A stretch of DNA of 44,019 nt, taken from positions 1 through 44,019 of the forward strand of contig NZ_AXWW01000061.1 in the NCBI RefSeq assembly GCF_000482865.1. The letters run 5' to 3'. Shown in pieces: positions 29,915 to 38,513 of the stretch (its first letter is position 1; every line of letters starts with the position of its first letter). Made by a program: the position numbers and the translations under genes. A model generated the notes under the pieces. It had not been told where the DNA came from. It made no database searches and saw nothing but the letters and a program-made list of their open reading frames with translations. This DNA is from Actinokineospora inagensis DSM 44258 (GTDB lineage: Bacteria; Actinomycetota; Actinomycetes; Mycobacteriales; Pseudonocardiaceae).

Positions 29915-31693
29915 ATGACCAGCCGCAGACCCGGCCGGACCCCATCGACCCCATCGATCGCACAGTCCACATCGGACGCTTCTGGCGGTGTGCTCGGACC
30001 GGCCGACCGGGACCGGACCTGGGCGCGGCTGGCCGCCGAGCCGTTCGACGTGGTGGTCGTCGGCGGCGGCGTGGTCGGCGCCGGGGTCGCCCTGGACGCG
30101 GCCACCCGGGGCCTGCGGGTCGCCCTGGTCGAGGCGCGCGACCTGGCGTCCGGCACGTCCAGCCGGTCCAGCAAGCTGTTCCACGGCGGCCTGCGCTACC
30201 TGGAGCAACTGGAGTTCGGGCTGGTCCGGGAGGCGCTGCGGGAACGGGAGCTGATGCTCACCCGGCTCGCGCCGCACCTGGTCAAGCCGGTGAGCTTCCT
30301 CTACCCGCTGCGGCACCGGTTCTGGGAACGGCCCTACACCGCGTCCGGTCTGCTGCTCTACGACACGATGGGCGGCGCGCGCTCGGTCCCCGGCCAGAAG
30401 CACCTGACCCGCGCCGGCGCCCTGCGGATGGTCCCGGCCCTGCGCCGGTCGGCGCTCATCGGCGGGATCCGCTACTACGACGCGCAGTCCGACGACGCCC
30501 GGCACACCATGACCGTCGCCCGCACCGCCGCGCACTACGGCGCCGTGGTCCGCACGTCGACCCAGGTCGTCCGGTTCCACCGCGAGGCGGACCGGGTCAG
30601 CGGCGTGCGGGTGCGCGACGCCGAGACCGGCGCGGAGGTGGACGTCCGGGCCGATGTGGTGATCAACTGCACCGGGGTGTGGACCGACGAGCTGCAGCGG
30701 CTGTCCGGCAGCCGCGGCCGGTTCCGGGTCCGCGCCAGCAAAGGCGTGCACATCGTCGTCCCGCGCGACCGGATCGTGGCGGAGAGCGGCCTGATCCTGC
30801 GCACCGAGAAGTCGGTCCTGTTCGTCATCCCGTGGCGCAACCACTGGATCATCGGCACCACCGACACGGACTGGCACCTGGACCTCGCCCACCCGTCGGC
30901 GACCGAAAAGGACATCGACTACATCCTCGACCACGTCAACTCGGTGCTGGCGACGCCGTTGACGCACGCCGACATCGAAGGCGTGTACGCGGGTCTGCGA
31001 CCGCTGCTGGCCGGCGAGAGCGAGGAATCCTCGAAGCTGTCCCGGGAACACGCCGTCGCCCGGGTCGCCCCCGGCCTGGTCGCGATCGCGGGCGGCAAGT
31101 ACACGACCTACCGGGTGATGGCGGCGGACGCGGTCGACGCCGCCGGGGTCGACCTGCCCGGACGACTACAACCGTCCATTACGGACCAAGTCCCCCTCCT
31201 GGGCGCGGACGGCTACCACGCCTTGGTGAACCAGGCCGACCTGCTGGGCGCCCGCTGGGGTCTGCACCCCTACCGCGTCCGCCACCTCCTCGACCGCTAC
31301 GGCTCCCTGGTGCACGAGGTCCTCGCCCACGCCACCCGCCCGGACCTGCTCAAACCCCTCGACGCCGCCCCGGACTACCTCCAGGTCGAGATCGTGTACG
31401 CCGCCGCCGCCGAAGGCGCCCTGCACCTGGAAGACGCGCTGACCCGCCGCACCCGCATCTCCATCGAATACCCCCACCGCGGCACCGCCTGCGCCGACCA
31501 GGTCGCGGCGTTGATGGCCGAAGTCCTCTCCTGGGACGCCGACCGGATCACCCACGAGATCACCACCTACCAGTCCCGCGTCAACGCCGAACGCTCCTCC
31601 CAGACCAAACCGGACGACACAGCCGCCGACACCACCCGCGCAGACGCCCCAGAAGCCCGACCACACCTGATCGAGCCGCTGCTGCCCGGCTAG
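29915..31693 (+). CDS. glpD: Glycerol-3-phosphate dehydrogenase, FAD-dependent
   Basis: 592 residues. It oxidises glycerol 3-phosphate to dihydroxyacetone phosphate and passes electrons to quinone at the membrane. The FAD-binding FDVVVVGGGVVGAGVALDAATRG and RSSKLFHGGLRYLEQ motifs are clear, as is GVYAGLRPLL. The C-terminal ~45 residues (SSQTKPDDTAADTT) form a disordered tail. GGGAGG at 29903-29908 gives 6-nt spacing to ATG 29915. It is comparable to mycobacterial GlpD2, which also lies beside lpdA. Its stop TAG shares CTAG with the remnant gene on the other strand (31690-31693). Confidence 0.95.
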   Translation: MTSRRPGRTPSTPSIAQSTSDASGGVLGPADRDRTWARLAAEPFDVVVVGGGVVGAGVALDAATRGLRVALVEARDLASGTSSRSSKLFHGGLRYLEQLEFGLVREALRERELMLTRLAPHLVKPVSFLYPLRHRFWERPYTASGLLLYDTMGGARSVPGQKHLTRAGALRMVPALRRSALIGGIRYYDAQSDDARHTMTVARTAAHYGAVVRTSTQVVRFHREADRVSGVRVRDAETGAEVDVRADVVINCTGVWTDELQRLSGSRGRFRVRASKGVHIVVPRDRIVAESGLILRTEKSVLFVIPWRNHWIIGTTDTDWHLDLAHPSATEKDIDYILDHVNSVLATPLTHADIEGVYAGLRPLLAGESEESSKLSREHAVARVAPGLVAIAGGKYTTYRVMAADAVDAAGVDLPGRLQPSITDQVPLLGADGYHALVNQADLLGARWGLHPYRVRHLLDRYGSLVHEVLAHATRPDLLKPLDAAPDYLQVEIVYAAAAEGALHLEDALTRRTRISIEYPHRGTACADQVAALMAEVLSWDADRITHEITTYQSRVNAERSSQTKPDDTAADTTRADAPEARPHLIEPLLPG

Positions 31694-32002
31694 CCGAGGT
31701 CGCGTTCCTTCCCCTTGTCCATGATCGGGTCGGTGGTCCGCTCACTGGTGCCGAGGAACGCGAAGAACGGGGCCGGCACGGCGATGTTGTGGTCGTGCGC
31801 CTCGATGTCCAGCGCGTCGTGCAGTGGCGGGCTCGACGTACCGCAGGTTCCGCGCGTTGTCGTGGTCCAGCAGGCCCGTCGGGTTCTGCCGGGCGAGCAG
31901 CCGCAGCACGGGGAAGAACAGGGACGGGGATGTACCCGCTGGGAGCCGTTCCCCCAGCAGCGCCGGGCGGTTCTGCTGCGCGCCACCGGTTCGACAGCCC
32001 TT
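31690..32002 (-). pseudogene. Frameshifted 3' fragment of an unrecognised gene
   Basis: Two overlapping frames read like one protein C-terminus. First part: LLGERLPAGTSPSLFFPVLR then ARQNPTGLLDHDNARNLRYVE. After one extra base near 31826-31833 it continues PLHDALDIEAHDHNIAVPAP then FFAFLGTSERTTDPIMDKGKERDLG and the stop at 31690. A stop in the same frame (TGA at 32003-32005) cuts it upstream, so about 100 residues of a probably longer protein remain. I do not recognise the family. The stop CTAG overlaps glpD's stop. Confidence 0.7.
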
Positions 32003-32021
32003 TCACTCGATCGAGCGACGG

Positions 32022-32132
32022 TCAGCCGACGCGGCGGTTGAGCAGGGTGTGCAGGGTGTGCAGGGACCAGCGGAATTGGTCTTCGGTGTTGCAAGTGGCC
32101 GCGGTGGCGAGGGTTTGGCTGGTCAGGGGTAC
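32022..32132 (-). pseudogene. Short C-terminal remnant of another gene
   Basis: One frame ends with a protein-like tail, VPLTSQTLATAATCNTEDQF then RWSLHTLHTLLNRRVG, and a TGA at 32022-32024. There is no suitable start. It may be the end of a regulator; this is not provable from so little. A 9-bp repeat (GGGTGTGCA, about three copies near 32045-32065) encodes the LHTLHT part. Confidence 0.5.
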
Positions 32133-32400
32133 TGGTCGAGGTCCCCTTCGTGCACGATCCCGGCACGTTCACGGCACTGTCCACAGTGCTCGGTACTGCC
32201 ATCGGCGAAACCCCCAACTACGCCCTCACCGCCACCTGGCCGCCGCCACCCTCATCGCCACTGGCGTCTTCGCGCCACTGGGGATGCCCACCCTCGTCAA
32301 CTTCGTCGGCTACATCCTCTGGTCGGTGTGGCTGGTCGTCCTCGCCGTGCGGCTGTGGCGCCCTTACCGTCGGGTAGGGCAGCGACTGCTTCAGGCATAG
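32132..32400 (+). pseudogene. Frameshifted C-terminal remnant of a membrane protein
   Basis: Frame one reads LVEVPFVHDPGTFTALSTVL then GTAIGETPNYALTA. Near 32229-32240 the sense shifts to another frame, LAAATLIATGVFAPLGMPTL then VNFVGYILWSVWLVVLAVRLWRP and a stop at 32400. This looks like the end of a protein with several transmembrane helices (DUF4386-like in appearance, not certain). The 5' part is gone. Its stop codon TAG overlaps the likely -10 of deoC. Confidence 0.65.
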
Positions 32401-32403
32401 ACT
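32398..32403 (+). promoter_or_regulatory. Putative -10 of deoC (leaderless)
   Basis: TAGACT ends 7 nt before the ATG at 32411, and no Shine-Dalgarno lies between. The same arrangement and hexamer appear at the TetR gene. A good -35 was not found. Confidence 0.5.
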
Positions 32404-32410
32404 CCTGGGC

Positions 32411-33346
32411 ATGGCCGGGACGACAGAGCTGACCGACGTCACGCGGGATGAGGGGGCGTTGCGGCGGTTCCTGCACGGGCTGCCCGGGGTGGACGCGGTG
32501 GGGATCGAGCAGCGCAGTGCCGGGCTCGCCACCCGCAGCATCAAGAAGGCCAGCAAGCTGCGGGCGATCGAGTTGGCCATCTCCATGGTCGATCTGACCA
32601 CCCTTGAGGGCGCGGACACGCACGGCAAGATCCGCTCCCTGTGCGCCAAGGCGAAGCGGCCCGAAGCGGGGGTTTCGCACGTTGCCGCTGTCTGTGTCTA
32701 CCCGGATCTGGTGGCGACGGCGAAGGAAGCCCTCGATGGGGCGCCGGTGCGGATCGCGAGTGTGGCGACGGCGTTCCCGTCCGGGCGGTCGAGCAGGCAG
32801 GTGAAGCTCGCCGACACGGAGTTCGCGGTGGCCCAGGGCGCGACCGAGGTGGACATGGTGATCGACCGGGGCGCGTTCCTGTCCGGCCGCTACGGCCAGG
32901 TCTTCGAGGAGATCCAGGCGGTCAAGGCGGCGGCGGGGAGCGCGCACCTCAAGGTCATCCTGGAGACCGGTGAGCTCGCGACCTACGACAACGTGCGCCG
33001 CGCGTCCTGGCTGGCGCTGCTCGCCGGTGGCGACTTCATCAAGACCTCCACCGGCAAGGTCTCCCCCGCCGCGACGCTCCCGGTGACCAACGTGATGCTC
33101 CAGGCCGTGCGCGACTGGCACGGCGTCACCGGCGAGCTCCGCGGCGTCAAACCCGCGGGCGGCATCCGCACGACGAAGGACGCCATCCGGCACCTGGTCG
33201 CGGTCAACGAGGTCGCCGGACCGGAGTGGCTGACCCCGGACCTGTTCCGCTTCGGCGCGTCCAGCCTGCTCAACGACCTGCTCATGCAGCGGCGGACCCA
33301 ACTCGACGGCCACTACAGCGGCCCGGACTACGTGACGGTGGACTGA
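32411..33346 (+). CDS. deoC: Deoxyribose-phosphate aldolase
   Basis: 311 residues, a class I aldolase that splits 2-deoxyribose 5-phosphate into glyceraldehyde 3-phosphate and acetaldehyde. The Schiff-base lysine is Lys211 in DFIKTSTGK. The proton-relay Asp148 is in EVDMVID, and the second lysine is in GVKPAGGIRT (about 246). It is the longer (~310-aa) actinobacterial type. It lies directly upstream of two aldehyde-dehydrogenase genes, 1 nt before the first. That fits disposal of acetaldehyde produced here. The pathway starts with nucleoside phosphorolysis by enzymes encoded elsewhere in this window. Confidence 0.95.
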   Translation: MAGTTELTDVTRDEGALRRFLHGLPGVDAVGIEQRSAGLATRSIKKASKLRAIELAISMVDLTTLEGADTHGKIRSLCAKAKRPEAGVSHVAAVCVYPDLVATAKEALDGAPVRIASVATAFPSGRSSRQVKLADTEFAVAQGATEVDMVIDRGAFLSGRYGQVFEEIQAVKAAAGSAHLKVILETGELATYDNVRRASWLALLAGGDFIKTSTGKVSPAATLPVTNVMLQAVRDWHGVTGELRGVKPAGGIRTTKDAIRHLVAVNEVAGPEWLTPDLFRFGASSLLNDLLMQRRTQLDGHYSGPDYVTVD

Positions 33347-33347
33347 G

Positions 33348-34799
33348 ATGACCAGGGAGCACGCGCCGATGACCTGGGAGTACGCGCCCGCGCCGGAGTC
33401 GCGGGCCATCGCCAACCTCAAGCCGGGTTACCGGATGTTCGTCGACGGCGAGTTCGTCGACGGCACCGGCGAGCCGCTCAAGAGCGTCAACCCGGCCACC
33501 GAGGAGGTGTTGGCCGAGGTCAGCACGGCGAGCGCGGCCGATGTCGACAAGGCGGTGAAGGCCGCGCACCGCGCCTACGACAAGACGTGGGGGCGGATGC
33601 CGGGCGCCGAGCGGGCCAAGTACATCTTCCGGATCGCCCGGATGATCGCGGAGCGGGCGCGCGAGCTGGCGGTGCTGGAGAGCCTGGACAACGGCAAGCC
33701 GATCCGGGAGTCGCGGGACACCGACGTGCCCACCGCCGCCGCGCACTTCTTCTACCACGCGGGCTGGGCCGACAAGCTGGAGTACGCGGGCTACGGCCCC
33801 GACCCGAGGCCGCTCGGCGTGGCGGGCCAGGTGATCCCGTGGAACTTCCCGCTGCTGATGGCGGCGTGGAAGATCGCGCCCGCGCTGGCCTGCGGGAACA
33901 CCGTGGTGCTCAAGCCAGCCGAGACGACCCCGCTGACCGCGCTGGTGCTGGCCGAGATCATCCAGCAGGCCGAGCTGCCGCCGGGCGTGGTCAACATCAT
34001 CCCGGGGGCGGGCGACGTCGGCGCGGAGCTGGTGAACCACCCCGGGGTGAACAAGGTGGCGTTCACCGGGTCCACCGAGGTCGGCAAGGTCATCCAGGCG
34101 TCGCTGGCGGGCACCGGGAAGAAGCTGACCCTGGAGCTGGGCGGCAAGGCGGCGAACATCGTGTTCGACGACGCCCCGCTCGACCAGGCCGTCGAGGGGA
34201 TCGTCAACGGCATCTTCTTCAACCAGGGCCACGTGTGCTGCGCCGGGTCCCGGCTGCTGGTGCAGGAGTCGATCGCCGAGGAGCTGCTGGACCGGCTGCG
34301 CGCCAGGGTGAGCACGCTGCGGCTGGGCGACCCGCTGGACAAGAACACCGACATCGGCGCGATCAACTCCCGCGAGCAGCTCACCAAGATCACCGAGCTG
34401 GTCGCGGCGGGCGAGCAGGAGGGCGCGCAGCGGTGGACCAGCCCGTGCCCGCTGCCGGACAAGGGCTTCTACTTCGCGCCGACCGTGTTCGCCGGCGTCA
34501 CCCAGTCCATGCGGATCGCCCGGGAGGAGATCTTCGGGCCGGTGCTGTCCGTGCTCACCTTCCGCACCCCGGAGGAGGCGCTGGCCAAGGCCAACAACAC
34601 CCCGTACGGGCTCTCCGCCGGGGTGTGGACGGAGAAGGGCTCGCGCATCCTGTGGCTGGCCGACAAGCTGCGCGCGGGCGTGGTGTGGGCCAACACGTTC
34701 AACCGCTTCGACCCGACCGCCCCGTTCGGCGGCTACCAGGAGTCGGGCTTCGGCCGCGAGGGCGGCCGCGCCGGGCTGGAGGCGTACCTCGATGTCTGA
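33348..34799 (+). CDS. NAD(P)-dependent aldehyde dehydrogenase
   Basis: 483 residues. The catalytic machinery is complete: VIPWNFPLL with Asn166, general base Glu263 in LELGGK, and nucleophile Cys297 or Cys298 in FNQGHVCCAGSR. The glycine motif FTGSTEVG marks the cofactor site. ATG 33348 follows the deoC stop by one nucleotide; ATG 33369 is a possible alternative. The stop overlaps the next gene's ATG by 8 bp. Together with deoC this suggests oxidation of acetaldehyde or a related aldehyde to the acid, but the substrate is inferred. Confidence 0.93.
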   Translation: MTREHAPMTWEYAPAPESRAIANLKPGYRMFVDGEFVDGTGEPLKSVNPATEEVLAEVSTASAADVDKAVKAAHRAYDKTWGRMPGAERAKYIFRIARMIAERARELAVLESLDNGKPIRESRDTDVPTAAAHFFYHAGWADKLEYAGYGPDPRPLGVAGQVIPWNFPLLMAAWKIAPALACGNTVVLKPAETTPLTALVLAEIIQQAELPPGVVNIIPGAGDVGAELVNHPGVNKVAFTGSTEVGKVIQASLAGTGKKLTLELGGKAANIVFDDAPLDQAVEGIVNGIFFNQGHVCCAGSRLLVQESIAEELLDRLRARVSTLRLGDPLDKNTDIGAINSREQLTKITELVAAGEQEGAQRWTSPCPLPDKGFYFAPTVFAGVTQSMRIAREEIFGPVLSVLTFRTPEEALAKANNTPYGLSAGVWTEKGSRILWLADKLRAGVVWANTFNRFDPTAPFGGYQESGFGREGGRAGLEAYLDV

Positions 34800-35658
34800 C
34801 CGCGTGCCGGTGTCCAAGACCTACAAGCTGTACCTGGGCGGGGCGTTCCCCCGCTCGGAGTCCGGCCGCACCTACCCGGTGTCCGACGCGAAGGGCCGGT
34901 TCCTGGCCAACGCGGCACAGGGCTCCCGCAAGGACCTGCGGGACGCGGTGGTCGCCGCGCGCGGGGCGTTCGGCGGGTGGTCCGGCGCGACCGCGTACAA
35001 CCGCGGCCAGGTGATCTACCGGGTGGCCGAGCTGCTGGAGGGCAGGCGGGAGCAGTTCGCCGCCGAGGTGGCCGCGGGCGAGGGCGTGCCGAGCAGGCGC
35101 GCGGAGTCCCTTGTGGACACAGCGGTGGACCGGCTGGTCTGGTACGCGGGCTGGACGGACAAGATCGCCGCCGTGCTGGGCGGGGCGAACCCGGTCGCCG
35201 GGCCGTACTTCTCGTTCTCGGTGCCGGAGCCGACCGGGGTGGTCGGGGTGCTGGCGCCGCAGCGCTCGTCGCTGTTGGGCCTGGTCAGCGTGCTGGCGCC
35301 GGTGCTCGCCGTCGGCGCGACGGCGGTGGTGGTGACCAGCCAGGACCGACCGCTGCCCGCGATCACGCTGTCCGAGGTGCTGGCCACCTCGGACGTGCCC
35401 GGCGGCGTGGTGAACCTGCTGACCGGCCACACCGCCGAGTTGGCGCCGTGGCTGGCCGCGCACGCCGACGTCAACGCGCTCGACCTGACCGGGGCGCCCG
35501 CCGAGCTGCGGGCGGACCTGGAGCGGGCGGCGGCGGGCACGGTGAAGCGGGTGCTGCGCGCGCCGTCGACCGAACCGGATTGGCAGGAGCGGCCGGACAT
35601 CCGCCGGTTGCGACCACTGCTGGAGACGAAAACCGTGTGGCATCCCATGGGTGTCTAG
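34792..35658 (+). CDS. Truncated aldehyde-dehydrogenase-like protein without catalytic cysteine
   Basis: 288 residues, about 60% of a normal aldehyde dehydrogenase. The N-terminal cofactor-domain fold is recognisable (YKLYLGGAFPRSESG, YNRGQVIYRVAELLEGRREQF, EPTGVVGVLAPQRSSLLG). The WNFP motif has become APQRSSL. The region holding the catalytic Glu and Cys and the oligomerisation strand is missing. The frame is open with a proper start, so this looks like a maintained pseudo-enzyme rather than decay. Its 8-bp overlap with the full enzyme fits a partner subunit, much as the non-catalytic second half of ALDH16 proteins; that comparison is inference. Confidence 0.82.
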   Translation: MSDRVPVSKTYKLYLGGAFPRSESGRTYPVSDAKGRFLANAAQGSRKDLRDAVVAARGAFGGWSGATAYNRGQVIYRVAELLEGRREQFAAEVAAGEGVPSRRAESLVDTAVDRLVWYAGWTDKIAAVLGGANPVAGPYFSFSVPEPTGVVGVLAPQRSSLLGLVSVLAPVLAVGATAVVVTSQDRPLPAITLSEVLATSDVPGGVVNLLTGHTAELAPWLAAHADVNALDLTGAPAELRADLERAAAGTVKRVLRAPSTEPDWQERPDIRRLRPLLETKTVWHPMGV

Positions 35659-35766
35659 TACCGGCTGGGATGTCCGGGTCGGTTCCACGCGGGCGCGGGG
35701 CGTGCCATGGTGTCACTCGCGATCATTGGTCTGGACCTATGTCCGGGTGAGCGAGGGGATCGGGAC

Positions 35767-36663
35767 GTGCGCGGGACCACTGTCTTACCGGGAACACCCG
35801 ACCTGCGGCCGCGGTCGGGTGAGCTGCCGATGCACCGGCTGGAGGTGCCGGACAACGCCCCGCCGTTCGTGGTCGGCACGTTCGACCAGGTCGGCCCGCT
35901 CTCCCGGGCCGCGTTCCCGCACCGGCACACCTTCTACGAGATCGTGCACATCACCGCGGGCAGCGGCACCCACGTCGTCGACCTGGCGCACTGGGAGGTG
36001 CGGCCACCGCACCTCGGCGTGATCACCCCCGGCCAGGTGCACCACTGGGCGGACGCGCACGACCTCAACGGCACCGTCGTGCTGTTCACCGACGACTTCC
36101 TGCTCGACCACCCGGCCGACCGGGACCGGCTGCGCAGGCTCGCCGATCGGCCGTGGTCCACCCTCGACCCCCGCGCGCACGGGCAGACCGAGCGGCTGCT
36201 CGCCGAACTGGTCGACGAGTACCGCTCCGGCGGCGACGGCGCGCACACCACCCTGCGGGCACTGCTGCACGTCCTGGTGGTGCGCGCCGGTCGGCTGCCG
36301 GAGACCCCCGCCGCCGCGCCGCCCGCGCCAGCCCGCGCGGGCTCCGTCGCCGAGGAGTTCACCCAGCTCACCAACCGGGTGGACCTCGACCTGTGGTCGG
36401 TGCGCGCCTACGCCGAGCACATCGGCGTCACCCCCGGCTACCTCACCGAGGCGGTCAAGGCGGCAACCGGGCGAACCCCGTCGGAACTGGTCCGGCAGGC
36501 CCGCGCGGCCGAGGCGAAACGGTTGTTGGCCCGCACAGATCTGACCGTCCGTCAAGTGGCGGGCCGGGTCGGATTCGCCGACGCCGCCTATTTCTGCCGC
36601 TTCTTCCGACGGGAGGCCGGGGTCAGTCCCGGCGATTTCCGGAGAAACGGCGAGTCCCGTTAA
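35767..36663 (+). CDS. AraC-family transcriptional regulator
   Basis: 298 residues from GTG 35767 (GAGGGG about 9 nt upstream). The N-terminal cupin-type sensor domain holds FPHRHTFYEIVHITAGSGTH. The C-terminal two helix-turn-helix motifs span about the last 100 residues (WSVRAYAEHIGVTPGYLTEAVKAATG and LTVRQVAGRVGFADAAYFCRFFRREAGVSP). The domain order is typical of sugar- or aromatic-sensing AraC members. It lies between the deoC-ALDH group and the secreted dioxygenase, and could control the dioxygenase gene; no operator was identified. Confidence 0.92.
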   Translation: MRGTTVLPGTPDLRPRSGELPMHRLEVPDNAPPFVVGTFDQVGPLSRAAFPHRHTFYEIVHITAGSGTHVVDLAHWEVRPPHLGVITPGQVHHWADAHDLNGTVVLFTDDFLLDHPADRDRLRRLADRPWSTLDPRAHGQTERLLAELVDEYRSGGDGAHTTLRALLHVLVVRAGRLPETPAAAPPAPARAGSVAEEFTQLTNRVDLDLWSVRAYAEHIGVTPGYLTEAVKAATGRTPSELVRQARAAEAKRLLARTDLTVRQVAGRVGFADAAYFCRFFRREAGVSPGDFRRNGESR

Positions 36664-36806
36664 CGACCAACATGTGAATATCGTCAACAGTGGTAACAGA
36701 CACCCTCGGATACACCACGTCCGACCGCGCCAGTCCATCGTCGCGGTCCGACCGGGTACGTAGGTTCGTGTTCATTCCCCGGCGCCCCCACCCAAAGGAG
36801 CTAGGC

Positions 36807-37727
36807 ATGGACGCGCCCCTGCACGGCGACGACAGCACGAACGAGGTACAACCCCCGGCGGGCAAGCAGGTCAGCCGGAAAGCGGTGCTCCGCGCGGCGC
36901 TCGCCGCCGGTGTCGCCGCCCCCATCGCGCTCGTCGGCGTTCCCGCCCTCGCGCGCACCCGGTCCGAGGACGCCGCCAACGGCGCGCTGCTGGAACTGAC
37001 CCCCGACTGCAACGACGGCGACTCGCCGACCATCGAGCAGACCGAGGGCCCGTACTTCAAGCCCGGTTCGCCCGAGCGCACCAACATCGTGGAGCAGGGC
37101 TACCCGGGCACCGCGCTGGTCGTCAGCGGCTACGTGTTCGGCCGGAACTGCCAGCCGCTGGCCAACGTGCTGATGGACTTCTGGCAGGCCGACAACGGTG
37201 GCAACTACGACAACACCACCTACCGCTACCGCGGCCACCAGTACACCGACGCGTCGGGCAAGTTCTCCCTGACCACGATCGTGCCCGGCCTCTACCCCGG
37301 CCGCACCCGGCACATCCACGTCAAGCTGCAGAACCCCGGCGGCCGCGTGGTCACCACCCAGCTCTACTTCCCCGGTGAGCCGCGCAACAACACCGACACC
37401 ATCTACGACCCCCGGCTGCTGATGAACGTGCAGACCGTGGGCAACGGCAAGACCGGGTCGTACGACTTCGTGCTCAACGTGGTCGGCACCCCGCCCACCA
37501 CCACGACCACCCGGCCGACCAACACCACCACCACCAAGCCCACCAGCAGCACCAGCAACCCGACGACCACCACCACGGCCCCCGGGGGCACCTGGGCGGC
37601 GGGCACCAACTACGCGGCGGGCGCCAAGGTGACCTACGGCGGCGTCAGCTACACCTGCCTGCAGGGCCACCTGGCCCAGGCCGGTTGGGAGCCGCCGAAC
37701 GTGCCCGCCCTGTGGCGCGTCGGCTGA
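36807..37727 (+). CDS. Secreted intradiol ring-cleavage dioxygenase fused to a carbohydrate-binding module
   Basis: 306 residues. A Tat-like signal (SRKAVLRAALAAGVAAPIAL, with Arg-Lys instead of Arg-Arg) precedes an intradiol dioxygenase domain at about 65-230. Iron ligands are expected at Tyr in the YDNTTYRYRG region, Tyr163, His169 and His171 (GLYPGRTRHIHVKLQ). A Thr/Pro linker (about 231-262) leads to a C-terminal ~45-residue CBM5/12-like module (WAAGTNYAAGAKVTYGG then SYTCLQGHLAQAGWEP). A similar fusion, SACTE_2871 of Streptomyces sp. SirexAA-E, cleaves catechols and binds lignin-like polymers. GGAG at 36797-36800 supports ATG 36807. Confidence 0.9.
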   Translation: MDAPLHGDDSTNEVQPPAGKQVSRKAVLRAALAAGVAAPIALVGVPALARTRSEDAANGALLELTPDCNDGDSPTIEQTEGPYFKPGSPERTNIVEQGYPGTALVVSGYVFGRNCQPLANVLMDFWQADNGGNYDNTTYRYRGHQYTDASGKFSLTTIVPGLYPGRTRHIHVKLQNPGGRVVTTQLYFPGEPRNNTDTIYDPRLLMNVQTVGNGKTGSYDFVLNVVGTPPTTTTTRPTNTTTTKPTSSTSNPTTTTTAPGGTWAAGTNYAAGAKVTYGGVSYTCLQGHLAQAGWEPPNVPALWRVG

Positions 37728-37779
37728 GTCCCCACGTTCCACCCCTCGTCCCCGGTAGCCCTGTGCTGAGGACGTGACG

Positions 37780-37814
37780 CGGATGCCCCGGTAGGCCTGC
37801 TACCGGGGCATCCG
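37780..37814. terminator. Perfect 15-bp hairpin between convergent genes
   Basis: CGGATGCCCCGGTAG (37780-37794) pairs with 37800-37814 around GCCTG, followed by TGTGTT on the plus strand. It serves the dioxygenase gene and the end of the fic gene. Confidence 0.85.
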
Positions 37815-37833
37815 TGTGTTCAGCGGCCGGTGG

Positions 37834-38412
37834 CTAGGCGGGTCCGACCAAGGCCGCGGCGAACTGGTCGGCGAGCGGGTCGAGGTGGCCGACCATGGCC
37901 GCGACGCAGCCGACCAGGTAGCGCTCGCGGTCCACCCTGGCGAAGTCCACCCGCCAGCCCGCGAACAGGGCCAACTGGCGGAAGAACGCCCTTTGCGCGC
38001 GGCCATTGCCCTCGCGGAAAGGGTGCACGACGTTTACTTCGGCGAAGTAATAGGTGAAGCGCTCGAGGAATTCCACGCGGTCCGCCGAACCGAGGAACTG
38101 CTCCGCGCGCAGCTTCGCGAAGAGGTCTTCCAACGCCGGTTCCACATGCCGCCAGTGCGCGAAAGGGGAACCGCCGCGGAACAAGTCCACCTGCCGCGGT
38201 CGCCCGGCCCAGGGATAGATGTCGCCGAACAGGTGGCGGTGGAACGCGAACAGGTGCGCGGTGTCGTAAGAGCCGGGTAGCGGGAACCGCTTGAGCTCCT
38301 CGTCGCGCAGGAAGGCGACATCGCGCTCGGCCTCGGCGAGGGACACGGGATCGGTGAAACCGTGGATGTTGCGCAGCACCCCGGTGTCGGGGTCGACGTA
38401 CGGATCGGTCAC
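37834..38412 (-). CDS. Fic-domain AMP-transferase-family protein (candidate toxin)
   Basis: 192 residues from GTG 38412. The Fic core is complete: His130 in HPFREGNGRAQR (130-141), matching H-x-F-x-E-G-N-G-R-x-x-R, and the beta-hairpin region GRPRQVDLFRGGSPFAHW. Such enzymes transfer AMP or related groups to protein targets. No inhibitory [S/T]xxxE[G/N] helix is seen in the protein itself, so inhibition from another protein would be expected. The Panacea-domain gene directly upstream on the same strand is the candidate. No strong ribosome-binding site precedes the GTG. A longer frame upstream overlaps the neighbour and is less likely. Confidence 0.88.
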   Translation of the reverse strand: MTDPYVDPDTGVLRNIHGFTDPVSLAEAERDVAFLRDEELKRFPLPGSYDTAHLFAFHRHLFGDIYPWAGRPRQVDLFRGGSPFAHWRHVEPALEDLFAKLRAEQFLGSADRVEFLERFTYYFAEVNVVHPFREGNGRAQRAFFRQLALFAGWRVDFARVDRERYLVGCVAAMVGHLDPLADQFAAALVGPA

Positions 38413-38463
38413 GGGCGCCGCCCGGACGCGCGCGGGTGGGATAACACCCGGGGAACTTCCTTG

Positions 38464-38497
38464 TGCTGTTGTGGACTGCTGTTGTGGAGTGCTGTGG
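38464..38497. repeat. Direct repeats between the Panacea and fic genes
   Basis: Two 13-bp copies, TGCTGTTGTGGAC and TGCTGTTGTGGAG, are followed by a partial third. They lie in the 101-bp gap between the two genes and may bind a regulator or simply be slippage. Confidence 0.6.
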
Positions 38498-38513
38498 GCT
38501 GCCCGGCTGTGGA

